In this document: piece after piece, positions 5,675 through 12,402 of the stretch
How positions within the stretch are numbered: the first letter of the stretch is position 1
Layout: every line of letters starts with the position of its first letter
Source: an uncultured Austwickia sp.
GTDB lineage: Bacteria; Actinomycetota; Actinomycetes; Actinomycetales; Dermatophilaceae
Assembly (NCBI GenBank): GCA_934678955.1
Contig: CAKUSI010000049.1
Location: 1-16,550, forward strand
Direction: 5' to 3'
DNA length: 16,550 nt
Position numbers and translations under genes: made by a program
The notes under the pieces: generated by a model
Databases searched by the model: none
The model's input: only the letters and a program-made list of their open reading frames with translations
What the model was told of the DNA's origin: nothing

Positions 5675-6997
5675 TCAGGCGCTCGGCTCGTCGGCCAGTC
5701 CGGGCAGCCACTCGTATGCCATCTCGCGGGCGGCCACCGTCCCGTGGAGCTGGCACAACACGCCCAGACCTCCTGCCCAGACCCGGTGCAGCAAGAGGTA
5801 CTCGGGCGGCAGGTTCAGCTTGAGCCCGAGACCGAAGTCCTCCTGGCGGGGATCCCGCAGGCGGGAGCCCTGGGCGCCCATCCAGGCGCGGGTGAAGGTG
5901 AACCTCTCTTCGCGGATCGGGTCGGTGAACGGCTCCAGGAAGCCCAGCAGGCGGTCGGGGGCGACGTCGACACCGGAACGGACGAAACCCTCGCGACGCA
6001 GCTCGTCCAGCAGCCCGTCTGCGTCGCGGTCGAGGGCGTGCCGCAGCGCCTCGCCCATCGCGGGGGGCACCCCGTGCGGCATCGCGCCGACCGCGCCGAA
6101 GTCCATGACCCCCAGGCGCCCGTCATCGAGGATACGGAAGTTGCCCGGGTGCGGATCGGCGTGGAGGAAGCGAGCGCGCACCGGGGCGGAGAAGAGGAAC
6201 TCCAGGTATCGGGCGGCGGCCAGATCCCGATCGGCGGGTTCGCCCCGCGCGATCACGTCCGCGAGTGGGCGCCCGGGCACCCACTGGCTCACCAGCACGG
6301 TGCCCTTCTGGAAGAGCGCCTGGGGGATGAACACGTTCGGGTCGCCCTCGTATGCCTGGGCGAAGGCCCGCTGCCGACGGGCTTCGAGTCGGTAGTCCAG
6401 CTCCTCTTCGAGGCGATCCTCCAGTTCGGCGAGCAGCGGCCCGAGGTTCAGGCCGGGCACCCAGCCGGCGGTCACGCGAGCGACCTGGCCGAGACGGCGG
6501 ACGTCGCCCATCAGCGCCGGGCCCGCGCCGGGATATTGCAGCTTCACCGCGACGGGGGTGCCGTCGTGCCAGGTCGCGCGGTGCACCTGCCCGATGGACG
6601 CCGCGGCGACCGGCCGCTCCTCGAAGTCCTCGAACTTGCGGCGCCATTGCACGCCGAGCTGCTCGGCCAGCAACGTGCGCACCGATTCGGCCGGCATCGG
6701 TGGGGCGGACTCTTGGAGTCGGTTCAACGTCGCCCGGTACGGCCCCGCGAACTCCTCAGGCAGCGCGGGTTCCAGCACCGACAGGGCCTGGCCGACCTTC
6801 ATGGCGCCGCCCTTGAGCTCGCCGAGCACCTGGAAGAGCTGCTCGGCGGTGCGTCGCTGCAGCTCCAGAGCCACCTGTTCGGCCGGCTGCCCGCCGATGC
6901 GCTTGCCCACGCCGACAGCCGCCCGGCCGGCCATGCCCAACGGCAGCCCGGCGAGCTTGACGGTCCGCGACAACGCGCGGCGGGGAAGCTCACTCAC
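5675..6997 (-). CDS. ABC1/UbiB (AarF, COQ8-like) atypical kinase family protein
   Basis: A 440-aa ABC1-family protein-kinase-like protein. The family signature KVGQ is at 67-70, the Ala-rich nucleotide loop AAASIGQ at 131-137, the ATP-binding lysine at K152 in VAVKLQYP, and the conserved EELDY at 198-202. The catalytic-loop equivalent HADPHPGN is at 279-286 and the metal-binding DFG at 299-301. All key family residues are therefore present and ATPase activity is plausible. Bacterial and mitochondrial relatives support ubiquinone synthesis. The M. tuberculosis counterpart Rv3197 sits next to whiB7 and, as I recall, has been linked to macrolide resistance. GTG 6997 is chosen because it follows the upstream gene's stop by 10 bp; longer starts overlap that gene. 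It forms an operon with the E1-like protein gene. Confidence 0.9.
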   Translation of the reverse strand: MSELPRRALSRTVKLAGLPLGMAGRAAVGVGKRIGGQPAEQVALELQRRTAEQLFQVLGELKGGAMKVGQALSVLEPALPEEFAGPYRATLNRLQESAPPMPAESVRTLLAEQLGVQWRRKFEDFEERPVAAASIGQVHRATWHDGTPVAVKLQYPGAGPALMGDVRRLGQVARVTAGWVPGLNLGPLLAELEDRLEEELDYRLEARRQRAFAQAYEGDPNVFIPQALFQKGTVLVSQWVPGRPLADVIARGEPADRDLAAARYLEFLFSAPVRARFLHADPHPGNFRILDDGRLGVMDFGAVGAMPHGVPPAMGEALRHALDRDADGLLDELRREGFVRSGVDVAPDRLLGFLEPFTDPIREERFTFTRAWMGAQGSRLRDPRQEDFGLGLKLNLPPEYLLLHRVWAGGLGVLCQLHGTVAAREMAYEWLPGLADEPSA

Positions 6998-7007
6998 CGT
7001 TCCATTG

Positions 7008-8087
7008 TCACCGCTGCGTCCGACGGGCCGCCCCTGGCCCATCCCGACCGGAGAAGCCGCAGCCGCACAGCGGGTGGACCTGCCACTGCCGGCGTATGAC
7101 GTCAGGGTCGGGCAGCGTGACCTCAAGGCTGACGCCCGGCAGGTGGAGACCGTCCTCCAGCAGCGGGCGGGCGAGGCAGGCGACCAATCCGGCCACGATG
7201 ACGGTCAGCGCACTGTCGCACCCGACGCTCGGGGTCTGGAAGTCGCGACCACTCTGGGCGAGTAGCAGCGGCCAACTCGGGTCCCGGTCCCCGCGGTGCA
7301 GGTCCACGCAGCGCAGGCAGGGTGCCCCGGGGAGGACCAGAGGCCCGACGCTGACCCGGTGCGGGTCCACGACGACCGGGAGGTGGGGGATGCCGCGACG
7401 CTGCCAGGGCGCACCCCGCGCGGCGCTGGCCACTCCGGCGAAGGTCAGGATCACCAGGTCGGGCGGAGGCTCGTCGGAGGCCGAGCGCAGGGCAAGATCC
7501 GCGTCGTCTGCCGCGGCCTCTCCCTGCTGCACCCGTCCGAAGCCCGCATCCTTGAGCACCGCCGAGATCCGCCGCGGGACCGGTCCGTCTCCGTCGACGA
7601 GGAGCGTTCGATGGGCTCGCGCCGCGACCCGTCGCGGCCCGCCCGGCCCGTGCGTCCGCAGAGCGGCCTCCTCGTCGAGGGAGAGTTGCGGGGCGCGATC
7701 CTCCTGGCCCGGGGGCGACTCGGCTGGAAGACGCCTCCGACGTCTGGCCTGGCGCACCTCCAAGAGGCCCGCCTCGGTGAGGACCGTCATGATCTCCCGG
7801 AGTCGGGCGGGGTCGGCGCCGTCACGGACCGCCCGGTCGAAGGCGGCATCGACCCGGGACGGTACGGCGGCGGGGGAGCGGCCCATCGGTCTGTCGCCGC
7901 GTCCGCCGCCCCTCTCCCCGCGGTCCGCCGGCTGCCTCACGCTCCCCACCGCGAGGAGGAACGCTCGCTCGGCCGGGGCCAGCCGGCCCAGCACGAGTCC
8001 GTCGCTCGGGCTCGGTCCGACCTGCAGGCTGCCGTCGGCCCGTTCCCAGGGCTGCACCCTGCGCGTCCACCGCGCGGTCTCGATCAT
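7008..8087 (-). CDS. E1-like / TOMM leader-binding (cyclodehydratase-type) Cys4 protein
   Basis: A 359-aa protein of the group often annotated as bacteriocin-biosynthesis cyclodehydratase or ThiF-like protein. The N-terminal third contains a helical, Arg-rich segment resembling a winged-helix region. A Rossmann-like part (about 195-250) includes LLVDGDGPVPRRI. It ends with zinc-binding-type cysteines: C257-x2-C260 in GAPCLRCVDLHRGDRDPSWP, and C341-x-C343 near the C-terminus. The loop after C260 is a hallmark of the family. No YcaO partner, dehydrogenase or precursor peptide lies in this window, so TOMM synthesis is unlikely here and the true role is unknown. The ATG at 8087 has GGGAGGGG about 3 bp upstream. 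Ten bp separate it from the ABC1 kinase, the same pairing as Rv3196-Rv3197. Confidence 0.75.
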   Translation of the reverse strand: MIETARWTRRVQPWERADGSLQVGPSPSDGLVLGRLAPAERAFLLAVGSVRQPADRGERGGGRGDRPMGRSPAAVPSRVDAAFDRAVRDGADPARLREIMTVLTEAGLLEVRQARRRRRLPAESPPGQEDRAPQLSLDEEAALRTHGPGGPRRVAARAHRTLLVDGDGPVPRRISAVLKDAGFGRVQQGEAAADDADLALRSASDEPPPDLVILTFAGVASAARGAPWQRRGIPHLPVVVDPHRVSVGPLVLPGAPCLRCVDLHRGDRDPSWPLLLAQSGRDFQTPSVGCDSALTVIVAGLVACLARPLLEDGLHLPGVSLEVTLPDPDVIRRQWQVHPLCGCGFSGRDGPGAARRTQR

Positions 8088-8231
8088 GTCCCCTCCCAAG
8101 GTCCCCGGTTCAGGTGTCCCGGTCAGTGTCGTGCGGGGCGCGCGACCGCGTATGACTGTCCACAGGTCCGTCCGGTGATCCCGCCCGGTGCGGCGGATGT
8201 GGAAGGCCGCGGCGGGCTCGCCGCGGTGCCC

Positions 8232-8237
8232 TACTCT
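8232..8237 (+). promoter_or_regulatory. candidate -10 element for leaderless metallopeptidase mRNA
   Basis: TACTCT ends 7 bp before the ATG at 8245, as at nudC and whiB7 uORF 1. No Shine-Dalgarno and no good -35 are visible. It lies in the 157-bp divergent region between the E1-like gene and this gene. Confidence 0.45.
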
Positions 8238-8244
8238 GCCGAGC

Positions 8245-8898
8245 ATGAGCCACGCCAGTGACCTCCCTCCCGACCTCCCGCTCGTCTTCCCGGGGGGGAG
8301 CCCCGATCTGCGCGCGGACGTGCCGGTCCGGGTGCGCCGGTCGGCGCGGCGGCGGCGCACCGTGGCGGCACGTCTGGAGGCCGGAGAGTTGATCGTGATG
8401 ATCCCCGCCGCTTTCACCGCAGCTCAGGAGCGGGAGTGGGTGGATCGGATGCGGACTCGCGTGTTGTCGCGCGCGCTCGGACGCACCCGCGGAGGAGACG
8501 CCGCCCTGGAGGCCCGCGCGCGACGGCTCTCGGAGCGCTACCTGGGCGGCGCCGCCCGCCCGGTGTCCGTGCGGTGGGTGGACAACCAGTCGACCCGGTG
8601 GGGCTCGGCGACGCCCGCGCGGGGGACCATCCGCCTCAACCGGGTGCTGGCCACGATGCCGCGATACGTCGTGGACTACGTGCTCCTCCACGAGCTGGCG
8701 CACCTCATCCAGGCCGACCACGGCCCGAGGTTTTGGAGGTTGCTCGAAGGCTACCCCTCGCTGGACAGGGCGCGTGGCTATCTGGACGGGTACGCCGCGG
8801 GGCGCGGCTGGGCGACCGACTCACCAGGTGAGGGCGAGACCCCCCAGGACGAGGGAGGCGACGATCTCACCGAGGCCGACGTGCAGGGGGCGCAGTGA
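8245..8898 (+). CDS. YgjP/DUF45-type M48-like zinc metallopeptidase
   Basis: A 217-aa predicted metallopeptidase. The zinc site HELAH is at 149-153 (catalytic E150), and a third ligand candidate H159 lies in DHGPRFW. These are preceded by the DUF45 signature STRWGSATPARGTIRLN, which forms the substrate-side sheet. This is the YgjP-like core, commonly annotated as M48-family metallopeptidase; physiological substrates are unknown. There is no signal peptide or membrane segment, so it is cytosolic. An Arg-rich N-terminal strand (RVRRSARRRRTVAARL) precedes the core. The ATG at 8245 is chosen over an in-frame start 57 bp earlier because a -10 element ends 7 bp before it. The acidic last 26 codons overlap the convergent YwiC-like gene by 78 bp. 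Confidence 0.87.
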   Translation: MSHASDLPPDLPLVFPGGSPDLRADVPVRVRRSARRRRTVAARLEAGELIVMIPAAFTAAQEREWVDRMRTRVLSRALGRTRGGDAALEARARRLSERYLGGAARPVSVRWVDNQSTRWGSATPARGTIRLNRVLATMPRYVVDYVLLHELAHLIQADHGPRFWRLLEGYPSLDRARGYLDGYAAGRGWATDSPGEGETPQDEGGDDLTEADVQGAQ

Positions 8899-9582
8899 CC
8901 GGCCCGCGAGCACGGCGGCGCGCACCGTGAGGACGGCGAAGAACACGGTGACCCCGACCTGCGTCGGCGGCCCGATCGGCACGCCGAGGCTCCCCGACCC
9001 GGCCCAGAACAGCGTCCAGGCGGCGTGATAGCCGACCGAGAGGCGGTGGAAGGCGGGATTGCCGCGCTCGCGGATCACGGTCTTGACGTAGAAGGCGGTC
9101 CCGAAGAAGTACGCGAACAGGGCCGCCGCCACCCACGCCATCACGACCCCCTCCGGGTCGGGCGGCAAGGCTCCGCCGCTGGCCTGATACGCCACGAGCG
9201 CGAACAGGCAGGCGGCGAGGATCGTGACCGCGTCGTTGAGGAGCGATCGGTCCGCGCGCGCCGCGGAGGCCCCGAGGCTGACGAGCGCCAGCGGCGCGAA
9301 GGCCACCGCCCACACCAGCAGCTCCGGGCGCAGGGCCAGCGCGCCGATCCCGAGGACCAGCGCGATCCCGCCGTAGGTCAACAGCGGCGCGAACGTAGTC
9401 GGGCGACGTCGGGCGTGCAGGGCGTTTCCCGCGGCCGCAAAGGCGAGGTATGCGGCCAGCCAGGCGGGCAGCAGCAGCGCGTGGACGGCTTCCGGGCCGC
9501 CGCGGATCATGCCGACCAGCGCGGGGACGGCCAGCATGGCCCAGGCGCCGTGCTGGCGAGGCAGCCAGGCGGTGGACGTCAC
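8821..9582 (-). CDS. YwiC-like integral membrane protein
   Basis: A 253-aa polytopic membrane protein with about nine hydrophobic segments. The N-terminal PRQHGAWAMLAVPALVG is the YwiC family signature; B. subtilis YwiC lies in the nitrate-respiration region, but the function is unknown. Conserved polar elements include GNALHARRRP (about 52-61) and VIRERGNPAFHRLSVGYHA (about 169-187), in cytosolic loops reminiscent of UbiA-type prenyltransferases; that likeness is only a suggestion. The start is GTG 9582, whose GTGA overlaps the stop of a repeat-encoded mini-ORF, with AGGGA 6 bp upstream. It is the last gene of the DUF2342-NUDIX-YwiC operon. Its 3' end overlaps the metallopeptidase gene by 78 bp, tail to tail. 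Confidence 0.8.
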   Translation of the reverse strand: MTSTAWLPRQHGAWAMLAVPALVGMIRGGPEAVHALLLPAWLAAYLAFAAAGNALHARRRPTTFAPLLTYGGIALVLGIGALALRPELLVWAVAFAPLALVSLGASAARADRSLLNDAVTILAACLFALVAYQASGGALPPDPEGVVMAWVAAALFAYFFGTAFYVKTVIRERGNPAFHRLSVGYHAAWTLFWAGSGSLGVPIGPPTQVGVTVFFAVLTVRAAVLAGRSLRPLHVGLGEIVASLVLGGLALTW

Positions 9583-9637
9583 GTGGAATCCCTGGATGTC
9601 ACGTGGAATCCCTGCACGTCACGTGGAATCCCTGGGC
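9578..9637. repeat. three tandem 20-bp repeats duplicating a stop/start junction
   Basis: GTCACGTGGAATCCCTG plus 3 variable bp is repeated exactly three times (9578-9597, 9598-9617, 9618-9637). On the minus strand each unit reads AGGGA-N6-GTGA: a ribosome-site-like motif, then a GTG overlapping a TGA. The NUDIX stop lies in one end unit and the YwiC start in the other. The two intervening frames are 7-codon mini-ORFs (9599-9622 and 9579-9602) ending in RDST, as the NUDIX protein does. Each unit also contains the palindrome CACGTG. Confidence 0.95.
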
Positions 9638-10275
9638 GGCGGCTCCGCACCTTTCCGCGAAGCGGCCACCCAGGCCGTGGCCGCGAGGATCAGCCCCTCC
9701 AGATCGGTCGCCGCGCCCTCCGGGAGGGCGTCCACCGGCCACCAGCGCACGTCGCGGGACTCCGCGCTGACGGTGGGTATCGCGTCCGGCGGGGCGATGG
9801 CCGCGTACCGCACGTCCAGGTGGGCTCGGCACCTCCCATACGAGTCCGGGAGGGCGTGCCGGTCGAGGTGGATCGGCTCGGTCGACAGGTGCAGCCCGCG
9901 CATGCCTGATTCCTCGGCCAGCTCGCGAGCGGCGGCTTCTCGCAGGCAGCGATCGCCGGCTTCGAGGTGGCCGCCGAACTGGTACCAGGCCCCCGTCTTG
10001 GCGTGGTGGGTCAGAAGGACGCGGCGGGCGCCCGGGTCCAGGACGAGGCAGCCGACCGTCAGATGGGCGGGTGGGCCCGCCTTGGCCACTCCGTCCGGGT
10101 GGGCGTGCAAGTGCGCCAGGTATGCCTCGCGCAGCCGGTCCTGGTCGTCGTCAGGCGCGTTCCACCCGGTGAGCACCGCCACCGCGTCCCGGTGCAGGTG
10201 GGCGAACCGCCGGGCGACGGTGGCGGCCGTGCAGTCCCACGCCCCGGCGGATTCGTCCGGGACGGGGGAGATCAC
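9619..10275 (-). CDS. NUDIX hydrolase domain protein
   Basis: A 218-aa Nudix protein. The N-terminal helical part (about 1-65) is followed by the Nudix fold (HLTVGCLVLDPGARRVLLTHH). The Nudix box is at 102-125: GHLEAGD then RELAEESGM. It has Asp in place of the first Glu and one extra residue in the spacer before RE, compared with GX5EX7REUXEEXGU; I recall this spacing in a distinct actinobacterial subgroup, so activity is not excluded. It probably hydrolyses a nucleoside-diphosphate-linked substrate, identity unknown. The start GTG 10275 overlaps the DUF2342 stop as GTGA, so translation is coupled to that gene. Its stop lies within the 20-bp repeat array leading to the YwiC-like gene. The last residues RDST are encoded by the repeat itself. 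Confidence 0.85.
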   Translation of the reverse strand: MISPVPDESAGAWDCTAATVARRFAHLHRDAVAVLTGWNAPDDDQDRLREAYLAHLHAHPDGVAKAGPPAHLTVGCLVLDPGARRVLLTHHAKTGAWYQFGGHLEAGDRCLREAAARELAEESGMRGLHLSTEPIHLDRHALPDSYGRCRAHLDVRYAAIAPPDAIPTVSAESRDVRWWPVDALPEGAATDLEGLILAATAWVAASRKGAEPPPRDST

Positions 10276-11876
10276 GCCGTCGGCCCCCGGCCGTCCTCGC
10301 CGGTCTCCGGCGGCCGCTCGTCGCCCGGTGCCCGCTCGTCGCTCTCTCGCTGGCTGCGGGGCTTCCAGGACCCCGGCCAGGGACCGGCATCGATCGGCCC
10401 CTCCTCGCTCGCCGCGCGCATCTCGTCCTCGCGTGCCTTCGCCTGGTCGGCGCCCTTCAGGATCTGCGCCAGCGCGGCGTCGAGTTCGCTGGACAGGTCG
10501 CCGGAGCCCGCCGAGCCGCCGGAAGCCCGGCTCCGCTCGACATAACCCAGCACGTCGTCGAGGTCCGAGGAGTCCGGCATCAGGTCCGGGTGGGCCCACG
10601 CGCCGTCTCGAGCGGCGGTGCCGCCATCGTCGGCGAGGGCCGCGAACAGGTTGGCGGCATCCCGCAGTCGCCGCGGGCGCAGCTGCAGTCCGACCAGTTC
10701 GCCGAAGATGGCCTCGGCGGGGCCTCCGGATGCTCGCCGGCGCCGGACGGCTTCGCCCAGCGCCGCAGCCTGCGGGAGCCGGCCGGCGCAGGCGGCGTCC
10801 GCGACCACGTCGACCCATCCCTCGACCAGCGCCAGCATCGTCTCCATCCGGGTGCGTGCCGCCCGCTGCGCGGGGCTGGGCTCGGGGGAGAAGAGGTCGC
10901 TGCCGAGCGCGGCCTGCAACGCCTCGGGATCCGTGGTGTCCACCTCGGCGAGCTTGCGCTCGATCGCCTCGGTGTCGAACGTGATGTCCTGCGCGTACGC
11001 GCGCACCGCCGCGGTGAGCTGCGGGCCGAGCCACGGCACGTTCGCGAAGAGCCGGACCCGGGCGCTCTCGCGGATCGCCAGATAGAGCCGCACGCCCGCG
11101 GGGTCGAGCTCGAGCCCCTCGGCGAACGCCGCGACGTTGGCCGGCAGGAGTACGACCGCGGGCTGGGACAGCAGGGGCAGGTCCACCTCGGTCGCCGAGA
11201 GCACCTCGCCGGCGAGCGCGCCCACCGCCTGCCCGATCTGGGCCGCGAACATCGAGCTGGACATCCGGGCCAGCATCGGTTCGAGCTGGCCGAACATCCC
11301 GGACAGGTCCATGCCGGGCGGCAGACCCGGCAGCGCGGGCATCGGACCGTCCCCCAGCTGGTCCAGTTGTTTGCGCAGCGAGGAGCCGACCGCGTCGTTC
11401 ACGCCCTGGGCGACAGGGTCCACCAAGGCGGCCCAGGTCTTCATCGTGCCCGCCACCCACTCCGCGCGGCTCCAGGCGGCCGCCGGGGCGCCGGGGGCAC
11501 CGAACGAGGTGGCCTCGTCCAGCCACAGGTCCGCGACGTGCACGGCCTCGGCGACCTCGCGACGCTCGGCGTCGCTGACGGCGCGGTCGCCGCCCGCGGC
11601 CACCGTCTTGCGGGCCACGTCCTCGCAGAGCGTCACGTTGATCCCGTCCGATGGCGCCGCGTCGAAGAGGGCGCTGAACTGGGCTGCGAGCATGCCCATC
11701 GTCGCGGGATTGCCCGGGTCGATGCCCATCGACTTGAGAGCGTCGTTCATCGCGGGGTTGCCGGCACCCAGGAACTGCTGGAACATCGCAGCGAAGTCGG
11801 GCATGGCAGGAGGGTTCGAGGAATCCCGCTCGTCGTCGCGACGGGGGTCGTCACCGTGGGGGGTCTCGGACACCAT
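10272..11876 (-). CDS. DUF2342 / zincin-like 'zinc-dependent metalloprotease' family protein
   Basis: A 534-aa protein of the DUF2342 (putative hydrolase, zincin-like) family, orthologous by position and features to M. tuberculosis Rv3195. An early MFQQFLG-type helix precedes a Gly/Met-rich segment (about 175-200, PALPGLPPGMDLSGMFGQ). The core region has LPANVAAFAEGLELD and the helix RESARVRLFANVPWLGP (269-285). In the relatives I remember this helix reads REAAHxRLFxHVPWL, with His at the positions of R273 and N279 here. The protein may therefore lack the metal site despite its family name. The C-terminal 100 residues are low-complexity and charged. The start is ATG 11876, or GTG 11873, which is better spaced (5 bp) from AAGGAG. 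It is the first gene of a GTGA-coupled operon and is divergent from moaE across 88 bp. Confidence 0.82.
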   Translation of the reverse strand: MVSETPHGDDPRRDDERDSSNPPAMPDFAAMFQQFLGAGNPAMNDALKSMGIDPGNPATMGMLAAQFSALFDAAPSDGINVTLCEDVARKTVAAGGDRAVSDAERREVAEAVHVADLWLDEATSFGAPGAPAAAWSRAEWVAGTMKTWAALVDPVAQGVNDAVGSSLRKQLDQLGDGPMPALPGLPPGMDLSGMFGQLEPMLARMSSSMFAAQIGQAVGALAGEVLSATEVDLPLLSQPAVVLLPANVAAFAEGLELDPAGVRLYLAIRESARVRLFANVPWLGPQLTAAVRAYAQDITFDTEAIERKLAEVDTTDPEALQAALGSDLFSPEPSPAQRAARTRMETMLALVEGWVDVVADAACAGRLPQAAALGEAVRRRRASGGPAEAIFGELVGLQLRPRRLRDAANLFAALADDGGTAARDGAWAHPDLMPDSSDLDDVLGYVERSRASGGSAGSGDLSSELDAALAQILKGADQAKAREDEMRAASEEGPIDAGPWPGSWKPRSQRESDERAPGDERPPETGEDGRGPTA

Positions 11877-11964
11877 GGCTCCTTGAGGAGAGAGAATGCC
11901 TGCGTCCAGATAACCACGTCGGTGCCACCGAGGTTCCGGGCGGGGTAAACGGAGGGAGTCGAGC

Positions 11965-12402
11965 GTGGAAACGTCACCAGGCGCGCAGCGGGTCGCTTTC
12001 GCCCTCGTCGCACCCGACCCGTCGCTGGAACGCGCCGTGGCGGCCGTCGATCATCCGCGGGCCGGCTGCGCCGCCACGTTCCTCGGCGTGGTCCGGGACC
12101 ACGACCACGGGCGCGGCGTCGCCTCCCTCGAATACTCCGCGCATCCGAGCGCGACCGACGTCCTGGCGGCGCTGGCCGCGCAGATCGCCACGATGCCAGG
12201 GGTGACGGGCCTCGCGGTGCACCACGCGACCGGCGACCTGCGCATCGGCGACGTCGCCGTGGTGGCGGCGGTGGCCGCGGAGCACCGGGGCCAGGCGTTC
12301 GACGCCTGCCGCACCCTGATCGAGCGGGTCAAGACCGAGGTGCCGATCTGGAAGCACCAACGCTTCACCGACGGCGGCGAGGAGTGGGTGGGGGTGCCGT
12401 GA
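11965..12402 (+). CDS. moaE: molybdopterin synthase catalytic subunit MoaE
   Basis: A 145-aa MoaE, the large subunit of molybdopterin synthase. It transfers sulfur from thiocarboxylated MoaD to precursor Z (cPMP) to make molybdopterin, in the cytosol. The N-terminal GCAATFLGVVRDHDHGRGV and LEYSAHP are typical. HHATGDLRIGD leads to the C-terminal helix and VKTEVPIWKHQ, where K123 and K130 match the spacing of the E. coli catalytic lysines K119 and K126. The start is GTG 11965, with GGAGGG (11951-11956) 8 bp upstream. No moaD or other molybdenum-cofactor gene lies in the window, so its partners are elsewhere. Its TGA overlaps the GTG of the PDZ-protease gene as GTGA, so the two are probably cotranslated. 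Confidence 0.93.
   Translation: METSPGAQRVAFALVAPDPSLERAVAAVDHPRAGCAATFLGVVRDHDHGRGVASLEYSAHPSATDVLAALAAQIATMPGVTGLAVHHATGDLRIGDVAVVAAVAAEHRGQAFDACRTLIERVKTEVPIWKHQRFTDGGEEWVGVP

Noticed and set aside
5609..7099. Long plus-strand open frame across the ABC1 kinase region
   Set aside because: The minus strand encodes the complete ABC1 motif set; the plus frame has no family features.
7008..8417. E1-like/Cys4 gene as evidence for a local RiPP cluster
   Set aside because: No YcaO, precursor peptide, dehydrogenase or transporter accompanies it, and the pairing with ABC1 is a conserved housekeeping arrangement.
9578..9637. Three regularly spaced identical repeats as a mini CRISPR
   Set aside because: Units are directly tandem with only 3 variable bp; there are no spacers of CRISPR length and no cas genes.
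10276..11526. N-terminal extension of the NUDIX gene over the DUF2342 gene
   Set aside because: The extension overlaps the whole DUF2342 coding region out of frame; GTG 10275 with GTGA overlap is the sensible start.
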